DNA of 64,000 nt from Planctomycetales bacterium ZRK34 (GCA_014873095.1 CP050848.1:682001-746000), one strand, 5' to 3'; shown: positions 41,579-50,437, counted from the stretch's first letter. The notes: generated from the sequence alone by a model not told the origin. Made by a program: numbers and translations.

Positions 41579-42553
41579 TCACCGGTTGTTGCACACGGCC
41601 GGCGCGGTTTTGGCTTCGGAAGGTCCGAAAACCTTCGCATAAACCGCCGCGCCCCAGCGGCACTGCAGGGCCTGCAGCTGCTTCGGCGTGCAGTTGCGGA
41701 ACAGTTCGCCACTTGAGCCCACCAACTGCTTGAGCACATCAACATGCTTGAACGCCCGCTCGGCCCAGGTGTGAGCCTCGGCGGCGCCATGGATCTGCGG
41801 ATTGTTCGCCACGAACCAGTCGTACAGGAACGCGTGCTCGCCCAGCAGTTTGTCGGCGGCTTTCGCGCTGTCGGCGATGGTGTTCACATCCAGGCGCTTG
41901 CCTTCGACCATGTCGACGCCGGTGGTGCTGTAGTTCCGCGCCACGCCCCACGGCTCGAACTGCAGGATCATTTCGAAAAACCCGCTGTGCCCGGGACTGA
42001 TCGCCGTGAACATGTCGTCGAGTCCGATATTCATCGCGTGGGCACACACGCAACGCGAAAGCTCCAGCAGAACGCTGGATTTGCAGTACTCTTCCGAGAC
42101 TGCCAGATTCGTCACCTCGCCCACCTTGCGGCCGGCCTGACGCAGCTTGTTGAGTTCCTTGCCGAACACGCGATCGGAGGGAAGGCCCAGTTCCTGTGAA
42201 TCCGGCACCAGGCTCATCACGCCCACGACGTGTCCGTCGACTTTGGCCACGAACGTCGCCATCTCAGGCAACGCTTCGTAAATGCGGATGCGCATGCCGC
42301 TGGCCTGCGGCACGATGTACTTCTGGAACACGAACACATCGTGTACCAGTTTGTAAGCCGCTTTGAGGTCTTCGGCCTTGACGGCTCGTTGAATCTTGAT
42401 GTTGTCGGGCGCTTCACGCGCGACCATGCCAACCCGCTTGAAAAGCGATACGCGGCGACGCATACGCATCGCCTCCACACGGTCACGCTCCAAGCGCGCG
42501 ACATTTTTCGACAAGTCGTTGTCGAGCTTCGCGGATGATTTGACGTAAGGCAT
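41579..42553 (-). CDS. FeeM-like N-acyltransferase 1
   Basis: 324 residues from ATG 42553 with AAGGGA 6 bases upstream. The core (about 75-240) fits the N-acyl amino acid synthase / FeeM family of the GNAT-AHL synthase clan: AAYKLVHDVFVFQKYI, MATFVAKVDGHVVGVMSLVPDSQELGLPSD, GEVTNLAVSEEY, MNIGLDDMFTAISPGHSGFF and FEPWGVARNY. About 70 extra residues follow. These enzymes join a long-chain acyl group to an amino acid. A second relative lies upstream. Exact substrates are unknown. Confidence 0.78.
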   Translation of the reverse strand: MPYVKSSAKLDNDLSKNVARLERDRVEAMRMRRRVSLFKRVGMVAREAPDNIKIQRAVKAEDLKAAYKLVHDVFVFQKYIVPQASGMRIRIYEALPEMATFVAKVDGHVVGVMSLVPDSQELGLPSDRVFGKELNKLRQAGRKVGEVTNLAVSEEYCKSSVLLELSRCVCAHAMNIGLDDMFTAISPGHSGFFEMILQFEPWGVARNYSTTGVDMVEGKRLDVNTIADSAKAADKLLGEHAFLYDWFVANNPQIHGAAEAHTWAERAFKHVDVLKQLVGSSGELFRNCTPKQLQALQCRWGAAVYAKVFGPSEAKTAPAVCNNR

Positions 42554-42960
42554 GACAATTCCCTTGAAGCCTCGTAATTCGGGTTCCTTCCGAACGCCCG
42601 AGGCCTCTTGATCCGATCGTGCCTGCGTTCCCACGGCGCAGACTAACCGGCGGCGCACAATGCGCCTGATTCCGCCGATTCCCGCGATCCCTCACGTCCA
42701 TTCGCGGTTTGTCTGACTGGGGCGGAATCCTCCGAGCTGACTGGCTCGGCATTTCTCCGGGCAGGGTTCTCAGTGGAGTCCCGACACTCCACATGGATGT
42801 GCTGGTCAGTTTTTTACTGATCAGCGAACAGGCTAAGTTTCCAATTCATCGGCCGGCCTGTCAAGGGTTTGATGATTATTTTTGGATGAATTGGTGTTAA
42901 ATTGGGCCATTTGGGCAGATTGTGCGGGTAATACCTGATCCCATGGGGGTCGGGGCAGGC
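42554..42960. other. 407-bp gene-free region upstream of FeeM-like gene 1
   Basis: No gene found. A 9-bp inverted repeat with one mismatch, CTGGTCAGT / ACTGATCAG, separated by TTTTT, lies at 42802-42824 and could bind a dimeric regulator. The segment 42790-42940 is AT-richer than the surroundings, as expected for a regulated promoter region. Confidence 0.45.
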
Positions 42961-43686
42961 TCAGCGGGTGTGGCAGAATGGCGCAATGCTCGATTCACCC
43001 AAGGCTTCGGGGCTGAAATCGAAGCGATTGGCGAAAGCTTCCGCAGGCACGGGCTGGGTCACGAAGTACGCCAGGCCGCCGGGCATTTCCGCAGCGTTGG
43101 TCCGGGCGGGCCAGTTCAGCCGCAGCAGCACGGTCGGTCGATCGTTCAGGCGCGGGTCGGGCCGCTCGTCGCTGGCCACCTCGAACCCGAACAGGTGTTC
43201 CATCATGCCCGCCTGGTCGGGGTGGGCGCAATAGACCGCATCGGTGCCGTCGCTGGTGATGCCGAAGTGCAAGGCGAAACGCATCAGTTCCAGCAGCGCA
43301 TCAACGGATCGGAACAACCGTTCGCGACGATCGGCAAAAAGGCCCAATTCGAAAAGGGATCTTCCCGAGCGGCGGATCGCGCCCAGTTCATCGCTGAACA
43401 ACACATCGGCAGGCAATCCGCTGGGGCGATCAAGCACGCCAGTGATTGTGCTGACAGCCAACCGGTCGATCGTGCCGCAAACGACCACGGTATCGGGTCC
43501 GATCACGCGGCCCATGGTGTGGATGCGCGCCTGATTGGGGTCGATCAATCCGCTGCGCAGGTAGCAGCGGTAAACCAGTTCCCAGGCGGCGGTCACCTGC
43601 CCCAGGTTCTGGGCCACGTCATAGCGCAGCCCGCTGGTGGCGTGGCTGGATGGCACGGTCGCAGACTCCGAATAAGGCACGGACAT
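42961..43686 (-). CDS. FeeM-like N-acyltransferase 2
   Basis: 241 residues from ATG 43686 with GGAGGG 5 bases upstream. The same family pattern is visible but more diverged: VTAAWELVYRCYLRSGLIDP, VCGTIDRLAVSTITGVLDRPSGLPAD, SLFELGLFADRRERLF, FGITSDGTDAVYCAHP and HLFGFEVASDER. It is shorter than the relative downstream. The two might use different amino acids or act as a pair. Confidence 0.72.
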   Translation of the reverse strand: MSVPYSESATVPSSHATSGLRYDVAQNLGQVTAAWELVYRCYLRSGLIDPNQARIHTMGRVIGPDTVVVCGTIDRLAVSTITGVLDRPSGLPADVLFSDELGAIRRSGRSLFELGLFADRRERLFRSVDALLELMRFALHFGITSDGTDAVYCAHPDQAGMMEHLFGFEVASDERPDPRLNDRPTVLLRLNWPARTNAAEMPGGLAYFVTQPVPAEAFANRFDFSPEALGESSIAPFCHTR

Positions 43687-43800
43687 AGAACCCTCCACAC
43701 ACATCATAGCATCGACCAGATCATGGACCGATATGATCACGTTTCAGGACAAGCATCGGCATCGGCGGAAAATCGCATGAGTTTTCACCTATTGGCGGCT

Positions 43801-44970
43801 TTATCGGACGCCATCGGAAGGCGCCCCCACCGCGGCGATCAGTCGATCGATGTCATCATCCAGCAGATCGGCCCGCAGACTGACCCGCAGCCGCGCCGAA
43901 TCCGGCGGCACGGTCGGCGGCCGAATCGCCGGTATCAGAAACCCCTCGGCTTCGAGTCGCTCGGCCATCTTCAACGCCGCCGCCGGATCGCGCACGATCA
44001 GCGGCACGATCGGCGTCGGATCATCAGCGACCGGCCAGCCGCGTTGTTGCAGGCGGCTGCGCAGTCGCTGTGATAGATCCGCCAGGCGCAGGCGTCGGTC
44101 CGGTTCGCGTTCGATGACATCCAGCGCGGCGTTGACGGCTGCGACCTGCGTCACCGGCGGCGCGGTCGTGTAGATGAACGTACGCGCCTGATTGATCAGC
44201 GTGTCGATGGCCAGTTGCGGCGCGGTGACGATGCCGCCGAGGCTGCCGAGCGCCTTGCCGGCCGTTGAGATCGTCACGTCGATATGACCGGCGACGCCCT
44301 GTCGTTCGGCGAGCCCCGCCCCGCTTTCGCCGAGCACACCGGTGGCGTGGGCTTCATCGACGATGAGGATCGCATCGAACTGATCACGCAGCTCGCATAA
44401 TGCCGGCAGATCGGCACAGTCGCCGTCCATTGAAAAGACTGCGTCGGTCACGATCAGACGTCGCCGCGCGTCGGCGGTGCGTTGCAACAGGCGATGCAGC
44501 TTGTCGAGATTTCGATGCGGGTAGATGCGCACGGTCGCGCCGGAGGCGCGGGCGGCGTCGATGAGCGAGGCGTGGTTGAGCTTGTCCATGAGCACGACAT
44601 CATCGGGCCCGGCCAGGGCCGACAGCACGGCGAGGTTGGCCATGTAACCGGTCGGCGTCAGCAGCGCGGCCTCGGCGTGTTTGAACACGGCGAAGCGCTC
44701 CTCAAGCTGACGGTGCACATGCAGATCACCCGTGACCAAGCGCGAGGCGCCGGCTCCGACGCCGAAACGCTTGATCGCCTCGACCACCGCCTGGCGGATA
44801 TGCGGATGGCCCGCCAGCGCGAGGTAGTCGTTGGACGCCAGGTTGATCAGCGGCCGGCCGTCGAGTTGCACGATCCGTGCGCACTGATCGACGGCGCGCA
44901 ACTGACGGCGCAGCGACAACGACTGGCGGTGGGTCAATTCATGTTGAAGTTGTTGCAGCCAACGACGCAT
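43801..44970 (-). CDS. alpha-oxoamine synthase, BioF-like
   Basis: 389 residues. PLP-enzyme motifs: NLASNDYLALAGHP, GAGASRLVTGDLHVHRQLEE, NHASLIDAARASG, VTDAVFSMDGDCADLP, VDEAHATGVLG and the Schiff-base Lys in STAGKALGSLGG. The C-terminus IRPPTVPPDSARLRVSLRA is characteristic of 8-amino-7-oxononanoate synthase. BioF condenses pimeloyl-ACP with alanine in biotin synthesis. No other bio genes are present, and the FeeM/adenylase neighbours allow a role in lipid-signal synthesis instead, as with CqsA. It starts 14 bases after the HU stop. Confidence 0.85.
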   Translation of the reverse strand: MRRWLQQLQHELTHRQSLSLRRQLRAVDQCARIVQLDGRPLINLASNDYLALAGHPHIRQAVVEAIKRFGVGAGASRLVTGDLHVHRQLEERFAVFKHAEAALLTPTGYMANLAVLSALAGPDDVVLMDKLNHASLIDAARASGATVRIYPHRNLDKLHRLLQRTADARRRLIVTDAVFSMDGDCADLPALCELRDQFDAILIVDEAHATGVLGESGAGLAERQGVAGHIDVTISTAGKALGSLGGIVTAPQLAIDTLINQARTFIYTTAPPVTQVAAVNAALDVIEREPDRRLRLADLSQRLRSRLQQRGWPVADDPTPIVPLIVRDPAAALKMAERLEAEGFLIPAIRPPTVPPDSARLRVSLRADLLDDDIDRLIAAVGAPSDGVR

Positions 44971-44983
44971 GCGTGCGAGGGGG

Positions 44984-45319
44984 TTAATCCTCGTCGCTGG
45001 AAGAGCTGTCGGCGGAGGAAGCGGTCATGGCCTCGGGTCCGGTGAGCACCTGCTGCATCATGCGGCCGGCCTTGAACTTGACCGTGCGCTTCGGGGGCAC
45101 CTGCACCGGCTCGAGGGTTTTGGGGTTCTGAGCCATGCGGGCGGCGCGATGCTTGATCTCGAAGACACCGAAGTCTCTGAACTCCAAGCGGTTGCCCTTG
45201 CCCAACTCGACGATCACGTTGTCGAGAAAACTCTGGACGATCTTCTTGACTGTCACCCGAGTCTCGCCCGTGGCATCAGCAATACGATCAATCAACTCTT
45301 TCTTGGTTACAGTCGCCAT
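44984..45319 (-). CDS. HU/IHF-family DNA-binding protein with acidic tail
   Basis: 111 residues from ATG 45319 with AGGGA upstream. The HU fold is complete: MATVTKKELIDRIADATGET, then FLDNVIVELGKGNRLEFRDFG and the DNA-arm sequence AARMAQNPKTLEPVQVPPKRTVKFKAG. A 20-residue Ser/Asp/Glu tail (ASSADSSSSDED) follows. Acidic tails are unusual for HU, whose extensions are normally Lys-rich. It is upstream of the alpha-oxoamine synthase on the same strand. Confidence 0.93.
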   Translation of the reverse strand: MATVTKKELIDRIADATGETRVTVKKIVQSFLDNVIVELGKGNRLEFRDFGVFEIKHRAARMAQNPKTLEPVQVPPKRTVKFKAGRMMQQVLTGPEAMTASSADSSSSDED

Positions 45320-45500
45320 GGCAGTCCCTTTTATTGTGTCCGAGTTTGCCGCTACACGTCGGAGTTGTAACACGTCCCCGAAGACGTTCACCCGTCCAAA
45401 ATCATCAACACCGGTCGCCGAACGCCCTGCGACCGATCACAAGTATGCCATAGCGGCCGGGCCCCGTCAAGACCCTGCCTTACAGATATTTAGAACCCCG

Positions 45501-45872
45501 TCAGCGAACGTATTGACCGACCCGGTAGCTGCGGGTGGTCTGCTGGTAGTGATCGTGGACACGATCTTCGGTGCTGTGCTGGTAGTCGCGGACCTGAATC
45601 TCATAGGTCACGATTTCGCCCTTGGGCTGATTGGCGCCGACGGCCAGACGGCCATCGTGGCGGCCATACCACGCCCCGGGCCCCCGCCCGAGCATCACGC
45701 GATCCTGCCCGGCTGACGCCAGAGGCGGCGTATCGAGCACGGCGTACGGACTGTTTACTGTAAATGTCTCATGTTCAAGCGTTTGCTGATTATAGGCAAT
45801 CTGCTTCTCGCAGCCGCCCAGGCAGGCTCCACCAATCAGCATCAACATCAAAATGGCAATTTGGCGTCTCAT
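45501..45872 (-). CDS. small lipoprotein of unknown function
   Basis: 123 residues from ATG 45872. The lipobox IGGACLGGC makes Cys21 the likely lipidated residue. The mature part is polar with NSPYAVLDTPPLASAGQDRVM, GAWYGRHDGRLAVGAN and IQVRDYQHSTEDRVHDHY. No family recognised. It diverges from hisD, and the 319-bp gap between them is otherwise gene-free. Confidence 0.65.
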   Translation of the reverse strand: MRRQIAILMLMLIGGACLGGCEKQIAYNQQTLEHETFTVNSPYAVLDTPPLASAGQDRVMLGRGPGAWYGRHDGRLAVGANQPKGEIVTYEIQVRDYQHSTEDRVHDHYQQTTRSYRVGQYVR

Positions 45873-46191
45873 CTCACAGAACATGTACCAAAAGCCATGC
45901 CAGAATCTCAGAATCCGCGACTGATCGCTGGCAACCTTCAGTATCACAACAGGTTACAAAACACACGTGCAAATCACGCTCACCCCCGACTTGCCCCCAC
46001 ATGATGCCATGATGCAACAGTCCGCCGCCGGGATGTTGATCGCCGGCCACATCGGTACGCTTTGTCGCTGCTGCCCTGCCGCGGGGATCGGTGATTTGAC
46101 GAAACTTTCGGGCCGGCTTCGGGTTGGGTTTGAGCCAATCCCTCCCGGAGAATACCATCACGCTTCCGATGAGCCTTGCTGGAGCTTCGTA

Positions 46192-47541
46192 ATGAGTCTG
46201 CGTGTGTTGCAATACGATCAACCGGATGACCGGGCCGCCTTCGAGGCGCTGGCCGATCGCCTGCGTCAGCAGGTCGCCGGAGCGGGCCAACTCGCCGAGC
46301 AGGTCGCCGCGATCGTCGAGGATGTCCGCACCGGCGGCGACGAGGCCGTCGTCAAATACATGCGCCAGTGGACCAACCCCAGCTTCACCGCCGACATGAT
46401 CCGCGTGAAGTCTGACGAAATGGCCGCGGCGGAAAAGTCGCTGGACCCGAAGCTGCGCGACGCCATGCAGCGGTCGATCGCGCATGTCCGCGAGTACCAG
46501 TCACACATTCTGCCCAGCGATCCGCCCACGATCACGATCGACGATTGCCAGCTCGGCCTGCGCTTCACACCGATTCAGCGCGTCGGCCTGCATGTGCCCG
46601 GCGGCAAGGCGGCCTATCCGTCCAGCGTGATCATGCTGGCTGTGCCGGCCCAGGTCGCGGGCGTGCCGAACCTGTCAATCGTGTCGCCACCCCCTACGGC
46701 CAACGCCGACGCTGAGCGCAGCGAAGCGTCTGGTACAGCCCCCGACATCTCGCCGCTGGTGCTCGCGGTCTGTCACATGCTCCAACTCGACCGCGTCTAC
46801 CGCATCGGCGGCGCCCAGGCCATCGCCGCGCTGACCTTCGGCACCGAGTCCGTCGACGCCGTCGACTTCATCGCCGGCCCGGGCAACGCCTACACCCAGC
46901 AGGCCAAACGCCAGCTCTTCGGCCGCATCGGCATCGACGGATTCTTCGGCCCCAGTGAAGTCGTCATCCTTGCTGATGACTCCGCCGACCCGGCCGCCAT
47001 CGCCGCCGACCTGCTCGCCCAAGCTGAGCATGATCCCGGCTGCTGCTTCCTCGTATCGACGAGCCGCGCGGTCATCGACAACATCCTCGCCGCCATCGAG
47101 GAGCAGTTGCCCGACCGCAAGCGTCGCGCCGCCATCGAACCGGCGCTGCGTGACTGGTCTGCCGCCATCGTCGTCGATTCCGACGCCACGGCTTATCAGC
47201 TCGTCGATACGCTCGCCGCTGAACACGTCACGCTGGCCGTCGCCGATCCCCACGCCGCCCTGGCGCAGATCAACCACGGCGGCGCGTTCTTCCTCGGCGA
47301 CGGCACCCCGGTCGCCAGCGGTGATTACTACGCCGGCCCGTCGCACTGCCTGCCGACCGGCACCACCGCCCGCTTCACCAGCGGCCTGTCCGTGTACACA
47401 TTCCTCAAGCGTTCGAGCCTCGAACATTACCCGGCGCGCCCCGGCGACCAGGCCATCGCCGACATCGTCGCCCTCGCCGAAGCCGAAGGCCTCGACGCCC
47501 ACGCCGAGTCGCTCCGCCGTCGTACCGATAGAAAACCATAA
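46192..47541 (+). CDS. hisD: histidinol dehydrogenase
   Basis: 449 residues from ATG 46192 (GGAG at 46181-46184). A long open extension upstream lacks HisD similarity. The family signatures are present: VPGGKAAYPSSVIMLAVPAQVAG, YRIGGAQAIAALTFGTESVDAVDFIAGPGN, DGFFGPSEVVILADDSAD and QAEHDPGC, plus C-terminal HCLPTGTTARFTSGLSV. It oxidises L-histidinol to histidine. The loop after IVSPPP has about 10-15 extra residues (ANADAERSEASGTAP) created by a palindromic insertion at 46708-46730. The enzyme otherwise looks functional. Confidence 0.96.
   Translation: MSLRVLQYDQPDDRAAFEALADRLRQQVAGAGQLAEQVAAIVEDVRTGGDEAVVKYMRQWTNPSFTADMIRVKSDEMAAAEKSLDPKLRDAMQRSIAHVREYQSHILPSDPPTITIDDCQLGLRFTPIQRVGLHVPGGKAAYPSSVIMLAVPAQVAGVPNLSIVSPPPTANADAERSEASGTAPDISPLVLAVCHMLQLDRVYRIGGAQAIAALTFGTESVDAVDFIAGPGNAYTQQAKRQLFGRIGIDGFFGPSEVVILADDSADPAAIAADLLAQAEHDPGCCFLVSTSRAVIDNILAAIEEQLPDRKRRAAIEPALRDWSAAIVVDSDATAYQLVDTLAAEHVTLAVADPHAALAQINHGGAFFLGDGTPVASGDYYAGPSHCLPTGTTARFTSGLSVYTFLKRSSLEHYPARPGDQAIADIVALAEAEGLDAHAESLRRRTDRKP
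46708..46730. repeat. REP-like palindrome in frame inside hisD
   Basis: A 23-nt hairpin: GACGCT-GA-GC, loop GCA, GC-GA-AGCGTC. Six bp pair first, then a tandem G.A mismatch, then two GC pairs. It encodes DAERSEAS within a surface loop of HisD, where other HisD proteins have a shorter connection. The GA mismatch and 3-nt loop match the geometry of the intergenic REPs. Confidence 0.75.
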
Positions 47542-47560
47542 AACCCTCGCGGTTTCATCT

Positions 47561-48622
47561 ATGTCATACGAACGCAAAAACATCGCGGCCATGACCGGGT
47601 ACACCCCCGGTGAGCAACCCGACGACGGCAAGGTCGTCAAGCTCAACACCAACGAAAACCCCTACCCGCCGAGCGAGTCGGTGCTCAAAGTCCTGCACGG
47701 CATCGGCGGCGAGGTGCTGCGGCGCTATCCCCCGCCGACGGCCCACAAGTTCCGCAAGGTCGCCGCGGAAGTTCACAAGCTTCAGGCCGACAACGTCATC
47801 GCCACCAATGCCGGCGATGAGCTGCTGCGCCTGGCGATCACCACATTCGTCGATCCCCGCGAGCCGATCGGCACTGCCGAGCCCAGTTACTCGCTGTATC
47901 CCGTGCTGGCGGATGTCAACGACTCGCCAACGGTGCGCGTGCCGCTGAATGACGACTGGTCCGTACCCGACGACTTCGCGAAGCGGATGAACGATGCCGG
48001 CGTCAAGCTCACGTTCATCGTGAATCCGCACGCGCCGTCCGGCGTGCTACGGCCCGTCGCCCAACTGGCCAAACTCGCCGAGCAACTCGACGGCGTGCTG
48101 CTTGTCGATGAAGCCTACGTCGATTTCGTCGACCCCGAGCTCGATCACGATGCGACCCGGCTCATCGCCGATTTCGACAACGTGCTGATCCTGCGCACGC
48201 TCAGCAAAGGCTACTCGATGGCGGGCCTTCGCTTCGGGTATGGCCTGGGTCACAAAACGCTGATCGAACCGATGCTCACCAAGACCAAGGACAGCTACAA
48301 CACCGATGCGATCGCCCAGCGGCTGGCCATCGCCGCCCTGCAACACAGCAACGAGGCGGCAAGAACCTGGCAGGCCGTCCGCGAGGAGCGCACCCGCATG
48401 GCTGCCGCACTGGCCGAATTAGGGCTGACTTGCCCGCCAAGTCAGTCGAATTTCCTGCTGGCAACCGCCGATAACGCCGACGAGTTATATGAATCCCTGA
48501 AGCAGCGTCGCATCTTCGTCCGATACTTTGACCAGGATCGACTGCGCGACAAGCTGCGCATCACCATCGGCACCCCCGATCAGAACAACGCCCTGCTCGA
48601 GGCCTTAAAAGAACTGCTCTGA
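47561..48622 (+). CDS. hisC: histidinol-phosphate aminotransferase
   Basis: 353 residues from ATG 47561, 19 bases after hisD ends and without an obvious ribosome-binding site. Motifs: VKLNTNENPYPPS, ATNAGDELLRLAITT, TFIVNPHAPSGV, LLVDEAYVDFVD, and the PLP Lys in TLSKGYSMAGLRFGYGL. It converts imidazole-acetol phosphate to L-histidinol phosphate. It is co-directional with hisD and hisB. Confidence 0.96.
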   Translation: MSYERKNIAAMTGYTPGEQPDDGKVVKLNTNENPYPPSESVLKVLHGIGGEVLRRYPPPTAHKFRKVAAEVHKLQADNVIATNAGDELLRLAITTFVDPREPIGTAEPSYSLYPVLADVNDSPTVRVPLNDDWSVPDDFAKRMNDAGVKLTFIVNPHAPSGVLRPVAQLAKLAEQLDGVLLVDEAYVDFVDPELDHDATRLIADFDNVLILRTLSKGYSMAGLRFGYGLGHKTLIEPMLTKTKDSYNTDAIAQRLAIAALQHSNEAARTWQAVREERTRMAAALAELGLTCPPSQSNFLLATADNADELYESLKQRRIFVRYFDQDRLRDKLRITIGTPDQNNALLEALKELL

Positions 48623-48626
48623 CCCC

Positions 48627-48654
48627 GTTCAGCCGCGAGCCAACGGCGAACGCG
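48627..48654 (+). repeat. GA-mismatch REP between hisC and hisB, loop AAC, partly decayed
   Basis: GTTCAGCCGCGAGCC-AAC-GGCGAACGCG. Compared with the RAYT flanks it has T to C in the head, a different loop and G to A in the second GAG. It lies 4 bases after the hisC stop. Confidence 0.78.
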
Positions 48655-48676
48655 TCCCCAGCACGAAAAAAATATC

Positions 48677-49261
48677 ATGCCACGCAAAGCCAAGCTCCAT
48701 CGCAAGACCAACGAAACCGACATCACCGTCGACCTCAACCTCGACGGCTCCGGTTCAAACTACACCCACGAAACCGGCGTCGGGTTCTTCGACCACATGC
48801 TCGATCACGTCGCCCGCCACGGCCGCTTCGACCTGAAGATCAAGGCCGACGGCGACTACCACATCGACGATCACCACACCGTCGAAGATGTCGGCATCAC
48901 GCTCGGTCAGGCCCTCGACAAGGCGCTCGGCGACAAGAAAGGGATCGAACGCTACGGCTTCGCCTCGACGCCCATGGATGAATCGCTGGCGCGCGTCAGC
49001 GTCGACCTTGCCGGTCGCGCTGCGCTCGTGTTCGCTGTCGACTTTCCCTCGAAGAAGATCGGCACGTTCGAGACACAACTCGTCCGCGAGTTCCTCAATG
49101 CGCTGACAGCGAATGCAAAGTTCGCCTGCCACATCGAAGTCCCCCACGGCGAAAACGACCACCACATCGCCGAGGCCATCTTCAAAGCGCTCGGCCGCGC
49201 CCTGCGTCAGGCTGTCGCCGTCACCGGCAAAGATGTGCCGTCCACCAAAGGCTCGCTCTGA
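48677..49261 (+). CDS. hisB: imidazoleglycerol-phosphate dehydratase
   Basis: 194 residues. The two metal-binding repeats are GVGFFDHMLDHVARH with DYHIDDHHTVEDVGI, and the later HIEVPHGENDHHIAEAIFKAL. It converts imidazole-glycerol phosphate to imidazole-acetol phosphate. It is a stand-alone dehydratase without the phosphatase domain. No ribosome-binding site is apparent. It converges directly with the next gene (49262), the two stop codons abutting. Confidence 0.96.
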   Translation: MPRKAKLHRKTNETDITVDLNLDGSGSNYTHETGVGFFDHMLDHVARHGRFDLKIKADGDYHIDDHHTVEDVGITLGQALDKALGDKKGIERYGFASTPMDESLARVSVDLAGRAALVFAVDFPSKKIGTFETQLVREFLNALTANAKFACHIEVPHGENDHHIAEAIFKALGRALRQAVAVTGKDVPSTKGSL

Positions 49262-50437
49262 TCATTCAGCCGTGCTGTTCGTATCGGTTGTCGTGCGCGC
49301 CAATCGCTGAACCCACGCCACATCTTTCGGATGGGCCAGTTCGTAGTCATCCAACAATGTGTTCTGCCGCTGAAAGTGCGCGTCGATCGTCCCGGATTCC
49401 AGCAACACCGCCACATCGCTCGGCTCGCCGGTCCAGATTCGCTGCAGCATCGCATCGCCGAAGCGATCCTTGAAATGCACCTGCTCCCAGAAGTACTGCA
49501 TCGACTGCCCCGAACCCTCCGGCACCGGCTCACAGGTCCACGGTGAAACAATCAACGCGTCGTAAATCCGCACCATCGTCCGCCCCGCGTTCTGATTGAC
49601 CTGCCGGGCGACATTGGTCATGTCACGCTTGCAAGTGTCGAACGCTCCGATCATGTTGTTCCGCTTGAGTATCATCAGCCCAAGCACATGCGTCGGAGCG
49701 ATCAACAGATCGACCTGAACCCCGCGGCGGGCGCACTGACCGAGCACCTCCCTCAGACGCGTCATGCGATCCGCATGATACGTCTTGCGGCTTTGGGACC
49801 AGTTGCCCATCGTCTGTTCAAACGCCTGTCGATAGCTCTGCGAAGGCCCAAGCACCGGGCGCGTCCGAAAGCCCAGACGGTTCGTCGAAGGCGACTGCTG
49901 ATCAAGCCAGTTGCGAACCACGTGCATGGATTCTTCCGTTGCCGCAGCCCCGAGCAGATTGCCCGCGTGATAATCCACCGGGTCAAGCTCCGGGTTAAAC
50001 AGCGACTTCGCATAGTCTGCCGAAGGCGCTGAATTCGATGCAAAAAACTGCACCGGGTGGATCAGGATCACCATGCGCCCCAGCGATGGATTCGTGTGCA
50101 ACCCATATAGAACAACAGCCATCAATTCATCAAATTGAGCCCCCGGGAGGCCGGCATTGTAAACACGCAAATCGCCGAACACGGGATTGCCCGGATTCAA
50201 GCCGACCTGCGCGCGCGAGCTGCCGAACAGCAGCACCTGCCAGTCGCCCTCCGCGATAGTTTCAGCCTTGAATTGGCGTGTCTGTGTTCCATCCCGCCAT
50301 GTCGCCAGCGCGGCGGATCGACTGACCGGATAAGCGTTGTAAGGATCCGCCAGTCCGTTGAGAACAATCAGCGACAGCGCCGCGATCAATACGATCAGTA
50401 GGTAGTTTCGAAGATATTGCCGATGGGCTCGTTTCAT
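49262..50437 (-). CDS. SGNH-like secreted protein paired with the MBOAT acyltransferase
   Basis: 391 residues from ATG 50437, starting 9 bases after the MBOAT stop. One N-terminal membrane helix (about 10-30, LLIVLIAALSLIVLNGL). The segment LLFGSSRAQVGLNPGNPVF resembles an SGNH block I (GxSxx) followed by VYNAGLPGAQFDE (block II). HPVQFFASN and QVHFKDRFGD may carry further active-site residues. It is reminiscent of AlgX/AlgJ-type partners of MBOAT proteins in polysaccharide acetylation, but weaker in similarity. Confidence 0.8.
   Translation of the reverse strand: MKRAHRQYLRNYLLIVLIAALSLIVLNGLADPYNAYPVSRSAALATWRDGTQTRQFKAETIAEGDWQVLLFGSSRAQVGLNPGNPVFGDLRVYNAGLPGAQFDELMAVVLYGLHTNPSLGRMVILIHPVQFFASNSAPSADYAKSLFNPELDPVDYHAGNLLGAAATEESMHVVRNWLDQQSPSTNRLGFRTRPVLGPSQSYRQAFEQTMGNWSQSRKTYHADRMTRLREVLGQCARRGVQVDLLIAPTHVLGLMILKRNNMIGAFDTCKRDMTNVARQVNQNAGRTMVRIYDALIVSPWTCEPVPEGSGQSMQYFWEQVHFKDRFGDAMLQRIWTGEPSDVAVLLESGTIDAHFQRQNTLLDDYELAHPKDVAWVQRLARTTTDTNSTAE

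Noticed and set aside
43801..44970. Naming the oxoamine synthase CqsA or claiming a complete quorum-sensing system
   Set aside because: The protein has strong BioF hallmarks (RPPTVP) and no receptor or response-regulator gene is nearby, so only a neutral call is justified.
45967..46191. 75-codon N-terminal extension of hisD
   Set aside because: No HisD similarity in the extension, and a good ribosome-binding site precedes ATG 46192.
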